DNA of 64,000 nt from positions 1 to 64,000 of the forward strand of contig JAGZSY010000010.1 in the NCBI GenBank assembly GCA_018380885.1. The letters are read 5' to 3'. This document shows, one piece after another, positions 36,611-46,008 of this stretch (positions are counted from its first letter, which is position 1; every line of letters starts with the position of its first letter). The DNA is from Enterocloster asparagiformis. GTDB lineage: Bacteria; Bacillota; Clostridia; Lachnospirales; Lachnospiraceae. Made by a program: the position numbers and the translations under genes. The notes under the pieces were generated by a model. The model was not told the origin of the DNA. It saw only the letters and a list, made by a program, of their open reading frames with translations, and ran no database searches.

Positions 36611-38797
36611 TTATAAAATGTAATCCTGCGCCTCAAAAATCACTCCCGTTTCCTCATTGTAGTAGTCGGGATTTGTAAGGCACCAGATTCCACTTCCGTA
36701 ATCGTTCAAAACATGCTGCTTCATCAAATCATCAAACTCATATTGATAGACGGAAAATGTATAATTCTGCAGCTTCCTTGCATTTCCGTAACCGGTGTTT
36801 CTCAGCTGTTCCACCAGGCCCCGGCTGTAGTCGTCGCGGGCGGCTACAATCGAAATTGTCTTTGACTCAATCAGCTCAAACCGGTCCGCATATTCCCGAA
36901 AGGGAATCGCGTAGATGCTGTTACAATCGCGGCTCAGCGCGTTTCGCCCCAGAAACTCGCTCTTCACATAAAACAACCGCTCATAATAGGTCTGAATACA
37001 CTCAGGCGACGATATGTCACTGTACTCGGCCAGCAGACCTTTGGTGAGCGATGGACGTTCATCCTGGGCCGGTTTTCCCTGTTCGCTCTCAAGCCGGAAT
37101 ATAAACACGTCCGCATGCGTCCGCTTACCCTCCCGGTTGCATCTGCCTCCCGCCTGCAAAATACTGTCCAAACCGGACAATTCCCGAAAAACCGTGTAAA
37201 AGTCGAGGTCAACTCCCGCCTCAATCAGGGACGTGGAAATCACGGTGATTTTCCGCTCCTCCGGCACATCGCACAAACCGGGATAGTCCGCTTCCAGCCT
37301 GGCAAGCTCTGATTTTATTTCCTCAATCACCCGCTTTCGGTCAAAGGATGTCATATACGTGGAAAGGTGATATTTTTTTCCTCCGCATAATCCGTACAGC
37401 CGCACCGCTGTGGCCCGTTTGTTCACCACAATCAGGCTGGTGGGCGCCTGTCCGGCCTTTTGCAGCAAGGCCGCATCGCTTAACAGCCCCGCATCCTGAT
37501 AGGTACATTTCTGAAATACGGGAAACATGGAGGTATCATCAATCAAATCTTTGATTTTGCTGTTTGAAAGCCCATACTCTATTGCCAATTTCCGGAAATC
37601 CGGCATGGTCGCGGTCAAAAACACAGCCTCACTTCTCAGATACCGCGTAATATATCCGATGGCCTTTAAACACGGCTGCAGATAATTCTGCGGCATCAAA
37701 TGGGCCTCATCAAAAATGATCACGCTGTCCGCCATGTTGTGCAGCTTCCGCAGCTTCCCCCTTTTATTTGCATAGATTGATTCGAAGAATTGCACCGCCG
37801 TGGTGATAATCAACTGCGCATCCCAGTTTTCAGCCGCAAGCTTGGCGGTCCGGCGGTAATCCTCACTGCAATCCTCCCGGTCGTCATAGGAGAATGTGGA
37901 CTGATGCCGGAGAATTTCTGCAGCCTCCCCCAGCACGTCCTCAAATGTGTCCGCCGTCTGGTCAATGATGCTGTTGTAGGGAATCACATAGATAATCCGC
38001 TTCTTTCCGCTGCCAATTACCCGCTCCAGCGCAAATTTTAAGCTGCACAGCGTTTTTCCGCTTCCGGTGGGCATATTCATCAGGTAAATCTCCGACTCTG
38101 CCGCCGCTTTGTCGAACACCTGCTTTTGCAGCAAGGCTCTGGTTTTCTGCAAGGTTGTCCTGCACTGGAAATTCGCCAGACGCCGGTCTACCCGCTCCAG
38201 GCATTTCTTAAAATCCGCTTTTAGGGAGCGGGGCTGGGGTCCGCCGCAGAATTCTGCGGTATCCAGGGAGTCCGCATCCGTCAGACAGGAGAAGCAATAG
38301 CGTGTTAAAAAAGCGAACTTCTCCACCAATTCTGCCTTGTGATTGCCGCAGTCGGAAACCAGAAATTCCATAAACGCTTTCTCGTCAATTTCTGGAATCT
38401 CCAGTTCGTCTTTGTATGCGCTGTAATTTTCCACACTCTTCTGTAATCTGCCGCTTAAAGTGGGCATATCGGAGGCGTCCTTGGCGCCGCCTCCATCCGG
38501 AAGGCCGGTATGGTGCCCGCTGATGCAATATTGCATGATATAGCTTAGTGGCAGGCAGTATCTTTCTTTCGCCACCAGCGCGCCGCAGGTGGAATGTTCC
38601 ACCCGGATAGCCGCTCCATTTATCCTGCGCACAAAGGACGGCTGATATTTCCCGACGTCATGGAGCAGGCACATTATGTATACTGCTGTTTTTAATTCCG
38701 GGATGGCAAACTCCCGTCCCAGTTCAGCCGTGTTCTCGGAATGCGCCTTGACTGTTTGAATTTCGTTTGTGGAATCGTTGATGTGAGCTATGTACAT
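36611..38797 (-). CDS. cas3: Cas3 nuclease-helicase, type I-C
   Basis: Cas3 unwinds and degrades DNA marked by Cascade. The 728-residue protein has an N-terminal HD nuclease domain (H19, H46-D47 in LLHDVGK, H68, H95-H96) and a helicase core with Walker A MPTGSGKT, box II FDEAHLMP and FLTATMP, then the QAGGRCNREGK motif VI. ATG 38797 has AAAGGAGCC upstream. It heads the seven-gene cas operon behind its own promoter. No inactivating change is visible. Confidence 0.96.
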   Translation of the reverse strand: MYIAHINDSTNEIQTVKAHSENTAELGREFAIPELKTAVYIMCLLHDVGKYQPSFVRRINGAAIRVEHSTCGALVAKERYCLPLSYIMQYCISGHHTGLPDGGGAKDASDMPTLSGRLQKSVENYSAYKDELEIPEIDEKAFMEFLVSDCGNHKAELVEKFAFLTRYCFSCLTDADSLDTAEFCGGPQPRSLKADFKKCLERVDRRLANFQCRTTLQKTRALLQKQVFDKAAAESEIYLMNMPTGSGKTLCSLKFALERVIGSGKKRIIYVIPYNSIIDQTADTFEDVLGEAAEILRHQSTFSYDDREDCSEDYRRTAKLAAENWDAQLIITTAVQFFESIYANKRGKLRKLHNMADSVIIFDEAHLMPQNYLQPCLKAIGYITRYLRSEAVFLTATMPDFRKLAIEYGLSNSKIKDLIDDTSMFPVFQKCTYQDAGLLSDAALLQKAGQAPTSLIVVNKRATAVRLYGLCGGKKYHLSTYMTSFDRKRVIEEIKSELARLEADYPGLCDVPEERKITVISTSLIEAGVDLDFYTVFRELSGLDSILQAGGRCNREGKRTHADVFIFRLESEQGKPAQDERPSLTKGLLAEYSDISSPECIQTYYERLFYVKSEFLGRNALSRDCNSIYAIPFREYADRFELIESKTISIVAARDDYSRGLVEQLRNTGYGNARKLQNYTFSVYQYEFDDLMKQHVLNDYGSGIWCLTNPDYYNEETGVIFEAQDYIL

Positions 38798-38837
38798 AGG
38801 TTGGCTCCTTTGCGGTGGGTTACAAGTTATAATACCT

Positions 38838-38866
38838 ATGATACCAAAAATAGGAAAATATTACAA
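38838..38866 (-). promoter_or_regulatory. Predicted promoter of the cas operon
   Basis: TTGTAA (38861-38866) and TATCAT (38838-38843) on the minus strand have a 17-bp spacer, 41 nt upstream of cas3. Confidence 0.6.
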
Positions 38867-38965
38867 TATGCCCTTGGCAAAAATGACGGAATTTTGTCGG
38901 AATTGATGAAGTATATTGTAGGATTAGTTGAGATGGAGGGGAATGAGGGCGGATGGGGTAATGCA

Positions 38966-39008
38966 AGAAAGGCCAGAAATGTGAGTAAACTCTCTTTCTG
39001 GCCTTTCT
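38966..39008. terminator. Long hairpin upstream of the cas promoter
   Basis: AGAAAGGCCAGAAA (38966-38979) and TTTCTGGCCTTTCT (38995-39008) form a perfect 14-bp stem. It isolates the cas operon from the AT-rich DNA upstream, on either strand. Confidence 0.6.
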
Positions 39009-39518
39009 CTCTGCGTAACAATACGATCAAAATATATTTTCTACTCACATACTACGCTATTGTATGACCCAAACCACTAAGTTCGTATGTATTGAATCAT
39101 TTCTTTTTTGCATATGCAGACGGATAGCACTTAGTATCAAAGTCGTATAGTTTTCACTAAAGCACGTTTTATTATAGGCCATTAATTGCGTTATCATACT
39201 TTGTCATACATTCTCTTTCTTTATATATTGTAGTTGTGTGTTAATTTTATATATAAGTCATTGACATTCTCTTTTCCTACTTAATTTTATCGTTCTCTTG
39301 CACGCTATTGAAAATATATTTCTTAAACATTAGTATTCAATCTTGCTATCCTAACCTTATTTCCTCTTAGATTGTGTTATTTTCAACAATATCAGATAAG
39401 AGGTACGGGGAACTACTGCATTTTTCCTTTTAGAGGGCATTCTACTGAAAAGCGAGTGATTGTGTGGCTTTCGCCGAATAACATACCACAGCCAAGGCCA
39501 CAAATATAGCCTCGCTCT
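39009..39518. other. AT-rich gene-free stretch
   Basis: About 500 bp of strongly AT-rich DNA with frequent stops in all frames. I see no gene, RNA or repeat. It marks the outer edge of the accessory island. Confidence 0.6.
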
Positions 39519-39630
39519 CTATCCCCTGGTCGAATCCTGCAAAAACACATGCGTCACCGCCCCGGCCAGCTTCCCATCCTGTATAATCGGGCTCCCGCTC
39601 ACGATTGAGTCAATATAGGGACAACATTTT
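39519..39630 (-). repeat. Duplicate of the spoIVB 3' end, copy A, plus 29-bp arm
   Basis: Bases 39535-39593 are identical for 59 nt to 54235-54293 inside intact spoIVB and encode [20 protein letters not shown]. The match continues less well to 39519 and 39601. The next 29 bases (from GATTGAGTCAA to the ACAACATTTTT end) recur beside copy B but are absent from the intact gene. The final codons of spoIVB are lost here. This looks like one end of an inserted element. Confidence 0.85.
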
Positions 39631-39816
39631 TTTATTTTCTTATGTACACAGTTCTTCTTACCTTGACAGGCCCAGCAGGCTTTACAATGCTCTATAATCT
39701 GACTTGCGAACTGTACTAGCTCTGTTTCAATACCAGCTTTGTTTAATTCCTTAAACACAAGTTCAATGAGAATTGCCGTCTTTTATGGCACTGCTGTTAC
39801 TTACTAAAACTTTCAT
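39602..39816 (-). pseudogene. Truncated iron-sulfur flavoprotein / FMN reductase
   Basis: From ATG 39816 the minus strand reads MKVLVSNSSAIKDGNS, then breaks by a frameshift and stop. A second frame continues with ELVFKELNKAGIETELVQF and the cysteine cluster HCKACWACQGKKNCVHK typical of NADPH-dependent FMN reductase/ISF proteins. It is then cut off and joined to the spoIVB fragment. About two thirds of the protein is missing, so it is not functional. Confidence 0.8.
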
Positions 39817-39903
39817 GGTCATCTCCTGCTCTTCATTCACACCGTTCTACCTGGAATCTGGCATTACTGCTTTTGAATTAACCGCTTCCAGTATAATCCG
39901 TAA

Positions 39904-41100
39904 CTACTGTGCAAATGCGTCATGAAAGAATGTTTCCAATTTATCAAATGGGATGATATCCATCTGATCGTATAAATCTGTATGAGAAGCGCCGGGGATA
40001 ATCATCAACTCTTTATTATCTCCCTGTAACAGCTTATATGCTTCCTGGCTATACATAAGAGAATGTGCTTCTTCCCCGTGTACAAGCAGAACAGCACTGC
40101 GGATTTCCGGAGCATATTCAAACAGTCGCATATTCATCAGAGAACCGCTGGCAGTTGCCGCCCAGCCATTATTTGCATTGACGGAACGGGGATGATAACC
40201 ACGCTCGGTCTTGTAATATGCAACATAATCTTTCACATATTGAGGCGCTTCTTCCGGAGCCTCTTCGGGAAGTCCTCCGCCCATTGTATAAAAACCATTT
40301 TTATAGTCCTCGGTTCTTTGATGATTGTAAGCTACACGGGCCTCGTATCTTCCTTCTTCATCCACAGAATCAAAATATCCCAGCGCCGTATTTCTGCTCA
40401 TATCATACATCGTCATTGCTGCCGTTGCTTTTATTCTTGTATCAAGTGCTGCAGTCTGCACTGCCATGCCACCCCAGCCGCAGATACCGATAATTCCAAT
40501 TTTTTCAGAATCAACATTTTCCTGTGTGGAAAGAAAATCAACAGCCGCCTGGTAATCTTCAACATTAATATCCGGAGAATTGAAATCCCTTGGATATCCA
40601 GCACTCTCTCCTGTAAAAGAGGGGTCAAATGAAATAGCCAGAAATCCTCTTCTTGCCAGCTCCTGTGCATAAAGCCCGGAACTCTGTTCCTTCACTGCGC
40701 CAAAAGGACCACAGACCGCAATGGCCGGAAGCTTTCCCGTATATTCTTTCGGTTCGTAAAGATCCGCAGCCAGAGTAATACCGAAATGATTAACAAATGT
40801 TACCTTTCTGTGGTTTACTTCATCACTGAGTGGAAAAACCTTATCCCATTCATCCGTGAGTTCGATTGGCTCCATTTTTATGCTAACATCCTTCATGTTC
40901 CCATAATTCATTGTCATCGCATCTCCTTCCTTTTCTGCCTGTGCAGATGTTTCTGTTGGTTCCGTTGTTTCTGCCTGTGCTGCCGCTTCCGTCTGTGCTG
41001 ATTCTGTCTGTGTCCCAGGCTTCGCACCGCATGCTGCCATAGATGCCATCATGGCTACACAGCCTGTAACTGCTAAGGTTCTCTTCCATAAATTTTTCAT
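39904..41100 (-). CDS. Alpha/beta-hydrolase lipoprotein
   Basis: This 398-residue protein has a lipoprotein signal ending in MAAC, then an Ala/Glu/Thr-rich linker and a dienelactone-hydrolase-like alpha/beta domain. The nucleophile elbow is GICGWGG, with Cys in place of the usual Ser; an acid in LVHGEEAHS and a His in GASHTDLYD would complete the triad. ATG 41100 follows TTGGAGGAAG. It is therefore predicted to act outside the cytoplasmic membrane. The substrate is unknown. It lies downstream of a flavodoxin gene in the accessory island. Confidence 0.85.
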   Translation of the reverse strand: MKNLWKRTLAVTGCVAMMASMAACGAKPGTQTESAQTEAAAQAETTEPTETSAQAEKEGDAMTMNYGNMKDVSIKMEPIELTDEWDKVFPLSDEVNHRKVTFVNHFGITLAADLYEPKEYTGKLPAIAVCGPFGAVKEQSSGLYAQELARRGFLAISFDPSFTGESAGYPRDFNSPDINVEDYQAAVDFLSTQENVDSEKIGIIGICGWGGMAVQTAALDTRIKATAAMTMYDMSRNTALGYFDSVDEEGRYEARVAYNHQRTEDYKNGFYTMGGGLPEEAPEEAPQYVKDYVAYYKTERGYHPRSVNANNGWAATASGSLMNMRLFEYAPEIRSAVLLVHGEEAHSLMYSQEAYKLLQGDNKELMIIPGASHTDLYDQMDIIPFDKLETFFHDAFAQ

Positions 41101-41158
41101 TTCTTCCTCCAACTGTTTTTAGCTTTTATTGAATAATCGGCATTCGCCAAAATTCCGT

Positions 41159-41632
41159 TTACATATTCTCCATCCACTGACGCAATGCAGTCTCTGACTC
41201 GCGGCCATTCAGCAGCTTTCCGTTTTTAATGGCAGCGCCGGGGCAGCTGTGCGACAGCTCTGATGCTGTTCTCCCCAGTCCACTTCCGCCTGATGTGGCA
41301 AAAAGGATAATAGTCTTGCCAGCAAAATCGTAACTCTCCAGAAAGGTCTGAATGATGGTTGGCGCAGTATACCACCAGATAGGAAAACCCAAAAGAATTG
41401 TATCATACTCCGAAATAGGAGCAGCGTGATCAGCCAACTCCGGACGGTGGGCTTTATCATTCATTTCCACCGAACTGCGGGATTTCTTATCGTTCCAGTT
41501 TAAGTCTGCCGAAGTGTAGGGAACGGCAGGTTTGATTTCGTACAAATCCGCCATTACAGCTTTGGCGAGATTAGCCGCCGCTTTGGCAGTAACGCCGCTG
41601 GCAGAGAAATAGGCTACTAAAATCTTGCTCAT
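41159..41632 (-). CDS. Cytoplasmic flavodoxin
   Basis: This 157-residue flavodoxin starts with the FMN-phosphate loop LVAYFSASGVTAKAA and contains the block YDTILLGFPIWWYTAP and FATSGGSGLG, shared with the other flavodoxin domains of the island. It has no signal peptide, so it is the cytoplasmic member. It would carry electrons with an FMN cofactor. Partner enzymes are not defined. Confidence 0.9.
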   Translation of the reverse strand: MSKILVAYFSASGVTAKAAANLAKAVMADLYEIKPAVPYTSADLNWNDKKSRSSVEMNDKAHRPELADHAAPISEYDTILLGFPIWWYTAPTIIQTFLESYDFAGKTIILFATSGGSGLGRTASELSHSCPGAAIKNGKLLNGRESETALRQWMENM

Positions 41633-41678
41633 TAAAAATCCTCCCTTATTCCATTTTCTTTTTCCAATAATGAATTAC

Positions 41679-41982
41679 ATTCAATCCATCCCGGTCTCCC
41701 AGAGTTTCCAGAGCCTGAATCTCATCATCAGACAGTCCAGATTGGCAGCGCTGGCGGCATCTTCCACCTGTGAAACCGTTGTGACGCCAATGGCGTCTGC
41801 TTCCTCATTCCTAAATCCTATATCGTGGAGTGTCATAATCATACTCAGCCGCTGCAAATCCTGGTCATTATACTGCCATAGCCCATGATCTTTTTTACCT
41901 CACCGCACAGTCCCCAGCTTTCATATGCCTTCAAAACCTCAACCGGAATATGATATTTTTCACTTGCTTCATAGACTGTCAC
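41679..41982 (-). pseudogene. Frameshifted MerR-family regulator
   Basis: From a GTG at 41982 with GGAGGTGATG upstream, the minus strand encodes VTVYEASEKYHIPVEVLKAY and ESWGLCGEVKKIMG, close to the intact MerR gene at 46733. A one-base change near 41880 shifts the frame; QYNDQDLQRLSMIMTLHD then continues in another frame and the C-terminal part no longer matches. The gene is a decayed paralogue. Confidence 0.85.
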
Positions 41983-42017
41983 TTTTTCATCACCTCCATT
42001 TACAGAAAAAATAAGGC

Positions 42018-42035
42018 TGTTCCCTGTCTGGAACA
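42018..42035. promoter_or_regulatory. Dyad at the start site of the MerR pseudogene
   Basis: TGTTCC and GGAACA are separated by 6 nt, just downstream of the -10 box. A related dyad occupies the same place at the intact MerR gene. Confidence 0.5.
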
Positions 42036-42040
42036 CTTTT

Positions 42041-42069
42041 ATTGTAATCATAGAATACCATAATGTCTA
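42041..42069 (-). promoter_or_regulatory. Promoter of the MerR pseudogene
   Basis: TAGACA (42064-42069) and TACAAT (42041-42046) on the minus strand are 17 bp apart, the same geometry as the paralogous promoter at 47141-47169. Confidence 0.6.
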
Positions 42070-42110
42070 ATGCTTATAATTTATCATTAGATATTACTTT
42101 TTCGTATGGC
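42061..42110 (-). repeat. Remnant of a LysR gene 3' end
   Basis: This 50-nt segment matches 47161-47210 with 4 differences. It encodes PYEKVISNDKL-stop, the tail of the LysR gene found intact at 47174. The LysR-MerR junction was therefore duplicated and most of the LysR copy lost. Confidence 0.8.
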
Positions 42111-42413
42111 AAATTCTACCGCCTCCTCCCAACCGCTTCCCAACCCTTCCCCCTGTTTTTCACCACAATAATCTTAAAATATAATCACATACTACCTTTG
42201 AAGAGGTCGTAAAAAGTTTATCAGGGGACAGTGGGCTATGCTTCGTCCACTATCCCCTGCGCTTACGACAGACTTCTATATAGTTTGAGCCGCTAAAAGA
42301 TATTCGAAATAACATCAGACAAAGCTGACTTCCCATCTATATCATCCGCCTTATTTGAGGTTCTACAGTTTGTTGTACTCTTCGTCACTGACCGCCCTTA
42401 TGATGGATATTTA
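42111..42413. other. Gene-free stretch with a nested inverted repeat
   Basis: The outer arms GTCGTAA (42206-42212) and TTACGAC (42263-42269) enclose CAGGGGA/TCCCCTG and AGTGG/CCACT. The 64-nt fold could be a terminator or small RNA, but there is no T run. Nothing else is visible. Confidence 0.45.
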
Positions 42414-43214
42414 TTAAAGCCCAAGCTGATTAAGCCATGTCTGTATCTCACTGGTATTTCCAATACGCTTTCCCTGAAGTACTGTGGAATCAGGACACAA
42501 GCCACGTATTGTCTGCATACTTGTACCAATCCCGCTTCCACCACTGGTGCAAAACGGTACAATTGTCTTACCTGTAAAATCATAAGACTCCAGAAATGTA
42601 TCGATCACCATAGGCGCATCTCCATGCCAGATGGGATATCCCACAAATATCGTATCATAAGTTTCCATCTGCTCTATCCGGGTAATCAGTGCCGGTCTTG
42701 CATTGGAATTAAGTTCCCGTTCTGCACGGTCAAGGGTTGTTTCGTAAGAACCGCTATATGGGGCTTCTGCCTCTAATTCCACAAGCCTCCCGCCCGTCAG
42801 TTGTTGAATCTGTTGTGCCGCCTGCTCTGTGGTTCCTGTCCTTGTGAAATAGACAATTAACACCTTTTCTCCTTTTGCAGTAGTTTCTGAACTGGCAGGC
42901 GTATTTTGCACAGCCCTGGTTTCCACACCGTTTGCCGAAATCCAGGCACCATTCTCATTAACACGGTATCCATCCGGAGTCGTGGTATTGGAAAGCATCC
43001 AACCATTACCGTCAAAATAATAACATTCCGCAATTCCGTCCTGATTTCCATCCAGCCACTGCCAGCCATTCTGCACATAGGTACCATCTTCGTTATCATA
43101 CCACCATTGATTTTGATTTGCTCCCTCTCCGGTTTTCCAAACACCTGCAAACGCAGTCACAGACATTGTCATGCTTATGAGAAGCGTAAGCAGTAGCAGC
43201 CATGCTCTTTTCAT
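42414..43214 (-). CDS. Secreted flavodoxin with cell-wall-binding-like repeats
   Basis: The 266-residue protein has a signal peptide ending AFAG, then about 70 residues of Trp/Tyr/Gly-rich repeats (NGWQWLDGNQDGIAECYYF, NGWMLSN) like choline-binding or other wall-binding modules. A flavodoxin domain follows from residue 115 (VLIVYFTRTGTTEQAA, FVGYPIWHGDAP, FCTSGGSGIG). Both the FMN loops and the export signal are intact. A flavodoxin displayed at the cell wall is unusual. It shares the operon direction with the FMN reductase and other exported flavodoxins. Confidence 0.85.
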   Translation of the reverse strand: MKRAWLLLLTLLISMTMSVTAFAGVWKTGEGANQNQWWYDNEDGTYVQNGWQWLDGNQDGIAECYYFDGNGWMLSNTTTPDGYRVNENGAWISANGVETRAVQNTPASSETTAKGEKVLIVYFTRTGTTEQAAQQIQQLTGGRLVELEAEAPYSGSYETTLDRAERELNSNARPALITRIEQMETYDTIFVGYPIWHGDAPMVIDTFLESYDFTGKTIVPFCTSGGSGIGTSMQTIRGLCPDSTVLQGKRIGNTSEIQTWLNQLGL

Positions 43215-43272
43215 TATTTTCTTTCTCCTCTCATCTTATTTTTCCAAAGGTCATGCATTTTGCAATCACATT

Positions 43273-43806
43273 TCAGCAATTTCTCCCCAGCTCGTATGCC
43301 ATCTTTGGGTAGCCGGTAATGTTTGTCATGGAAGGACTTCCACAGCCTTTGCCCAATACCATTCCGGCGTCCTGGAAATTGAGATACTTTACAAGTGTGC
43401 GGTAGTGGGCCTCCAATGCATCAAATGTCCAGTCATCCGCATTCCACGCAACCGTAAGTAAAGCAGATTTCATGTTCTTCCTGTTAATACTGCTATTGTA
43501 AGCACAGAATCGGTCTACCACCGTTTTTAACTGCGCCGACATTCCGAAGTAATATAAAGGCGTGGCCAGAACAATCATATCGGCACTCAGGACCGCCTCC
43601 TTAATCTGCTCGTTATCATCCTTCTGAACGCAAGGGCCGTTGTACCCACAAGAGACACAGCCTGCGCAAGCCTTTACCTTCTTATCCCTTAGATCAATCC
43701 TCTCAACAACGTGTCCGGCCTCCGTTGCGCCCTGTGTAAAGCGCTCTGTCAAAATACTGGTAGAACCGCTTTTATTGGGACTTCCCTGTAAAACTACAAT
43801 CTTCAT
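43273..43806 (-). CDS. NAD(P)H-dependent FMN reductase / ISF-like flavoprotein
   Basis: This 177-residue flavodoxin-fold protein begins MKIVVLQGSPNKSGST, which binds FMN phosphate, and has the cysteine group CAGCVSCGYNGPC like iron-sulfur flavoproteins. ATG 43806 is chosen over an ATG seven codons earlier because GGAGG lies just before it. No signal is present, so it is cytoplasmic. It is 24 nt downstream of the membrane-SUMF1-flavodoxin gene and could feed electrons to it. Confidence 0.87.
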   Translation of the reverse strand: MKIVVLQGSPNKSGSTSILTERFTQGATEAGHVVERIDLRDKKVKACAGCVSCGYNGPCVQKDDNEQIKEAVLSADMIVLATPLYYFGMSAQLKTVVDRFCAYNSSINRKNMKSALLTVAWNADDWTFDALEAHYRTLVKYLNFQDAGMVLGKGCGSPSMTNITGYPKMAYELGRNC

Positions 43807-43830
43807 GTTCCCTTTACCTCCTTCCATCTT

Positions 43831-46008
43831 TCATTTCACCTTATTATCTTCAAGCCATGTACTCACATCCGATGACAGGGACGAGCCGCCTGAATAGCTA
43901 ACCGCCAGTCCCTCGCCAATCATTGCGTCCGGTGTCAGCTTTGCAATCACTGTCAGGCTCTGCCCAAATCTGCCGCCGCCATGGCTGCAAAATGGGATGA
44001 TTGTCTTCCCTTTAAAGTCATATTCTTCCAGGAACGAAGCGACTGGCATTGGAATGGACGCCCACCAGTTGGGATATCCAAGCAGAATGGTATCATACTG
44101 CTCCATGTTTTCCACCTGAGCCGCCAGCTCCGGCCGTGCCTGTACATTTTGATCCCTCTGCGCTTCTTCCAGCACTGTATTGTAATCCTTGGAATAGGGT
44201 TCCACACAGGTAATTTCAAAGAGATTCGCTCCTGTCTGTACCGCAATTTCTTCCGCAATTCCTCTGGTATTTCCTCCCCAGCTAAAATAAGCGATTAAAA
44301 TCCTTCCGGCATTCGTCTCTTTTTGCATCGACTGGCCGCTTACAAGAATACCTCCCTCTGGCACTGCTCCTCTCACAAGGCGAACGCCGACATTATAAGC
44401 ACCGCGTCCTCCCTGGGCTGTTGCACGGTAAGCAGAACGCACATTCTTTGCAAAGTCATTCCAGCCTCCCCCTCTGCTGATATGGAGGTTTCCAGTATCT
44501 GCTCCTGCAGGATTTGTCTGCTGGCTGCTGCCATACGCTCCATATAAATCCCAAACCCATTCCCCAACATTGCCATGCATATTATAGAGCCCATAGCTAT
44601 TTGGTTCAAAGCTGTCCACTGGAACGGTTTCATACCTGGACGTTCCGGGGCGTGTTTCTAAGTTGCTCTGGTTAAAATAGTTATCCTCAATCATATAGGG
44701 GTAGTTCCCCCAATAGTTGCATTCCTCTGAACTGATGGAGTCCTCTGTATGAAAAGGTGTTATTGTCCCCGCGCGGCAGGCATACTCCCACTCTGCTTCT
44801 GTTGGGAGACGGTAACCGTCAGCACTACGGTTCCAGAAAATCTCATTTCCGTCTATCTGATATGCCGGCATCAATCCCGCCTTTTCGCTCATCAGATTGC
44901 AGAAAGTAATGGCATCCACCCATGAAATGCTATCTACCGGCAGTTTAGAACCTTCAAAACTGCTGGGATTATTTCCAGTCAGCGCTTCATAGTCCTCCTG
45001 TGTCACTTCATAGGGACTCATATAGAAATCGCTGACAGTAACCGTATGCTGCTGTTCATCATCCCCTCTCCACGCTTCACTCTCCGGACTTCCCATCAAA
45101 AACGTTCCACCGGAAATCAAGACAAAACCATCGTTTATTTCTGTCTGACTTTCCTTTTCCTCCTGTTTCTGATTTACTGATTGTGAGAGATTTTCTTCCG
45201 CTTCCACAGGGGGCATGGCTTCCCATGAATCGGCCGGGGGCATACGGTTTCCTCTCATCAACCAGAAAATAACCCCTATACAGACCAGGATTGGAATTAA
45301 AAAAGTAAGATATTTTGCCATTTTATGTTTCATGCCGTTCCCTTTTAATCCTTTCATTTGTTTCTGTCCATAGTAACCGGCTGTTATAAACAATCCCATA
45401 ATGGAAAGTGTTTCTAAAAAAAACATAGCAGCCGGCTTCGTTTCATCCCAAAAGACAAAGGCCGTTTTTAAGAACAGATAGTCTGGCATGTTCTGCTGTA
45501 TAAACGCATAGATACCAAATATGGAAATTGCGGCTGCCAAGCCTCTGGCAAGCCAGGTCAGTCCGTCTTCTGATTCTGATTTCTTCTGAAACTTTGTTCC
45601 CAGTCTTACCACCATCCCCCAATGCATCCCGGTATGCAGGGACATCAGGATCAGCCCCCAATGGGAAGCAGACAGGTGAAGTCTGCGGGACAGAATCATG
45701 CTTCCTGAAACAGGCAGCCACTCAAATACAAATCCACTCATCATTATGCCGCTGATTATTAAAACAGACATATCTGCAAAAAGGAGCAAATTCATAACCG
45801 TGCCAAGGCTGCGGAGCGGTGTGTAGTTCCCTTTCCCGATATTTTTTAACCAATTTATGTTTAACAGATGATGGAGCAGCAGTACAACGGTCATCGCCGT
45901 CCCAAGCCATTCATGAAATTCCTGACCGGTCAATATTTCTGCCATCAAAACAGGAAGCATGACAAGCAGGCATACATCCACCATCCTCTTTAATTTTGCC
46001 GTCTTCAC
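43831..46008 (-). CDS. Membrane DUF4405-like / SUMF1 / flavodoxin fusion protein
   Basis: Three units lie in one 725-residue protein. Residues 1-215 form about six membrane helices with many histidines (H46-H47, H111, H116, H125, H129), resembling DUF4405 or cytochrome b-type proteins. A seventh helix (231-251), preceded by KHKMAK, would place the rest outside. Residues 291-546 are a SUMF1/formylglycine-generating-enzyme fold (GGTFLMGSPES, RLPTEAEWEYACRAG, GNVGEWVWD). The usual catalytic cysteines near its end are absent (NVRSAYR). Residues 568-725 are a flavodoxin domain (ILIAYFSWGGNTRGIAEE, GYPNWWASIP). I know no such architecture by name. Its start overlaps the end of the flavodoxin lipoprotein gene by 4 nt. 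Confidence 0.85.
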   Translation of the reverse strand: MKTAKLKRMVDVCLLVMLPVLMAEILTGQEFHEWLGTAMTVVLLLHHLLNINWLKNIGKGNYTPLRSLGTVMNLLLFADMSVLIISGIMMSGFVFEWLPVSGSMILSRRLHLSASHWGLILMSLHTGMHWGMVVRLGTKFQKKSESEDGLTWLARGLAAAISIFGIYAFIQQNMPDYLFLKTAFVFWDETKPAAMFFLETLSIMGLFITAGYYGQKQMKGLKGNGMKHKMAKYLTFLIPILVCIGVIFWLMRGNRMPPADSWEAMPPVEAEENLSQSVNQKQEEKESQTEINDGFVLISGGTFLMGSPESEAWRGDDEQQHTVTVSDFYMSPYEVTQEDYEALTGNNPSSFEGSKLPVDSISWVDAITFCNLMSEKAGLMPAYQIDGNEIFWNRSADGYRLPTEAEWEYACRAGTITPFHTEDSISSEECNYWGNYPYMIEDNYFNQSNLETRPGTSRYETVPVDSFEPNSYGLYNMHGNVGEWVWDLYGAYGSSQQTNPAGADTGNLHISRGGGWNDFAKNVRSAYRATAQGGRGAYNVGVRLVRGAVPEGGILVSGQSMQKETNAGRILIAYFSWGGNTRGIAEEIAVQTGANLFEITCVEPYSKDYNTVLEEAQRDQNVQARPELAAQVENMEQYDTILLGYPNWWASIPMPVASFLEEYDFKGKTIIPFCSHGGGRFGQSLTVIAKLTPDAMIGEGLAVSYSGGSSLSSDVSTWLEDNKVK

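Noticed and set aside
30849..38797. Missing cas6 as a sign of a broken CRISPR system
   Set aside because: Type I-C systems use Cas5 for crRNA processing and normally lack cas6.
43831..46008. A functional formylglycine-generating enzyme for sulfatases
   Set aside because: The late catalytic cysteines are replaced and no sulfatase gene is nearby.
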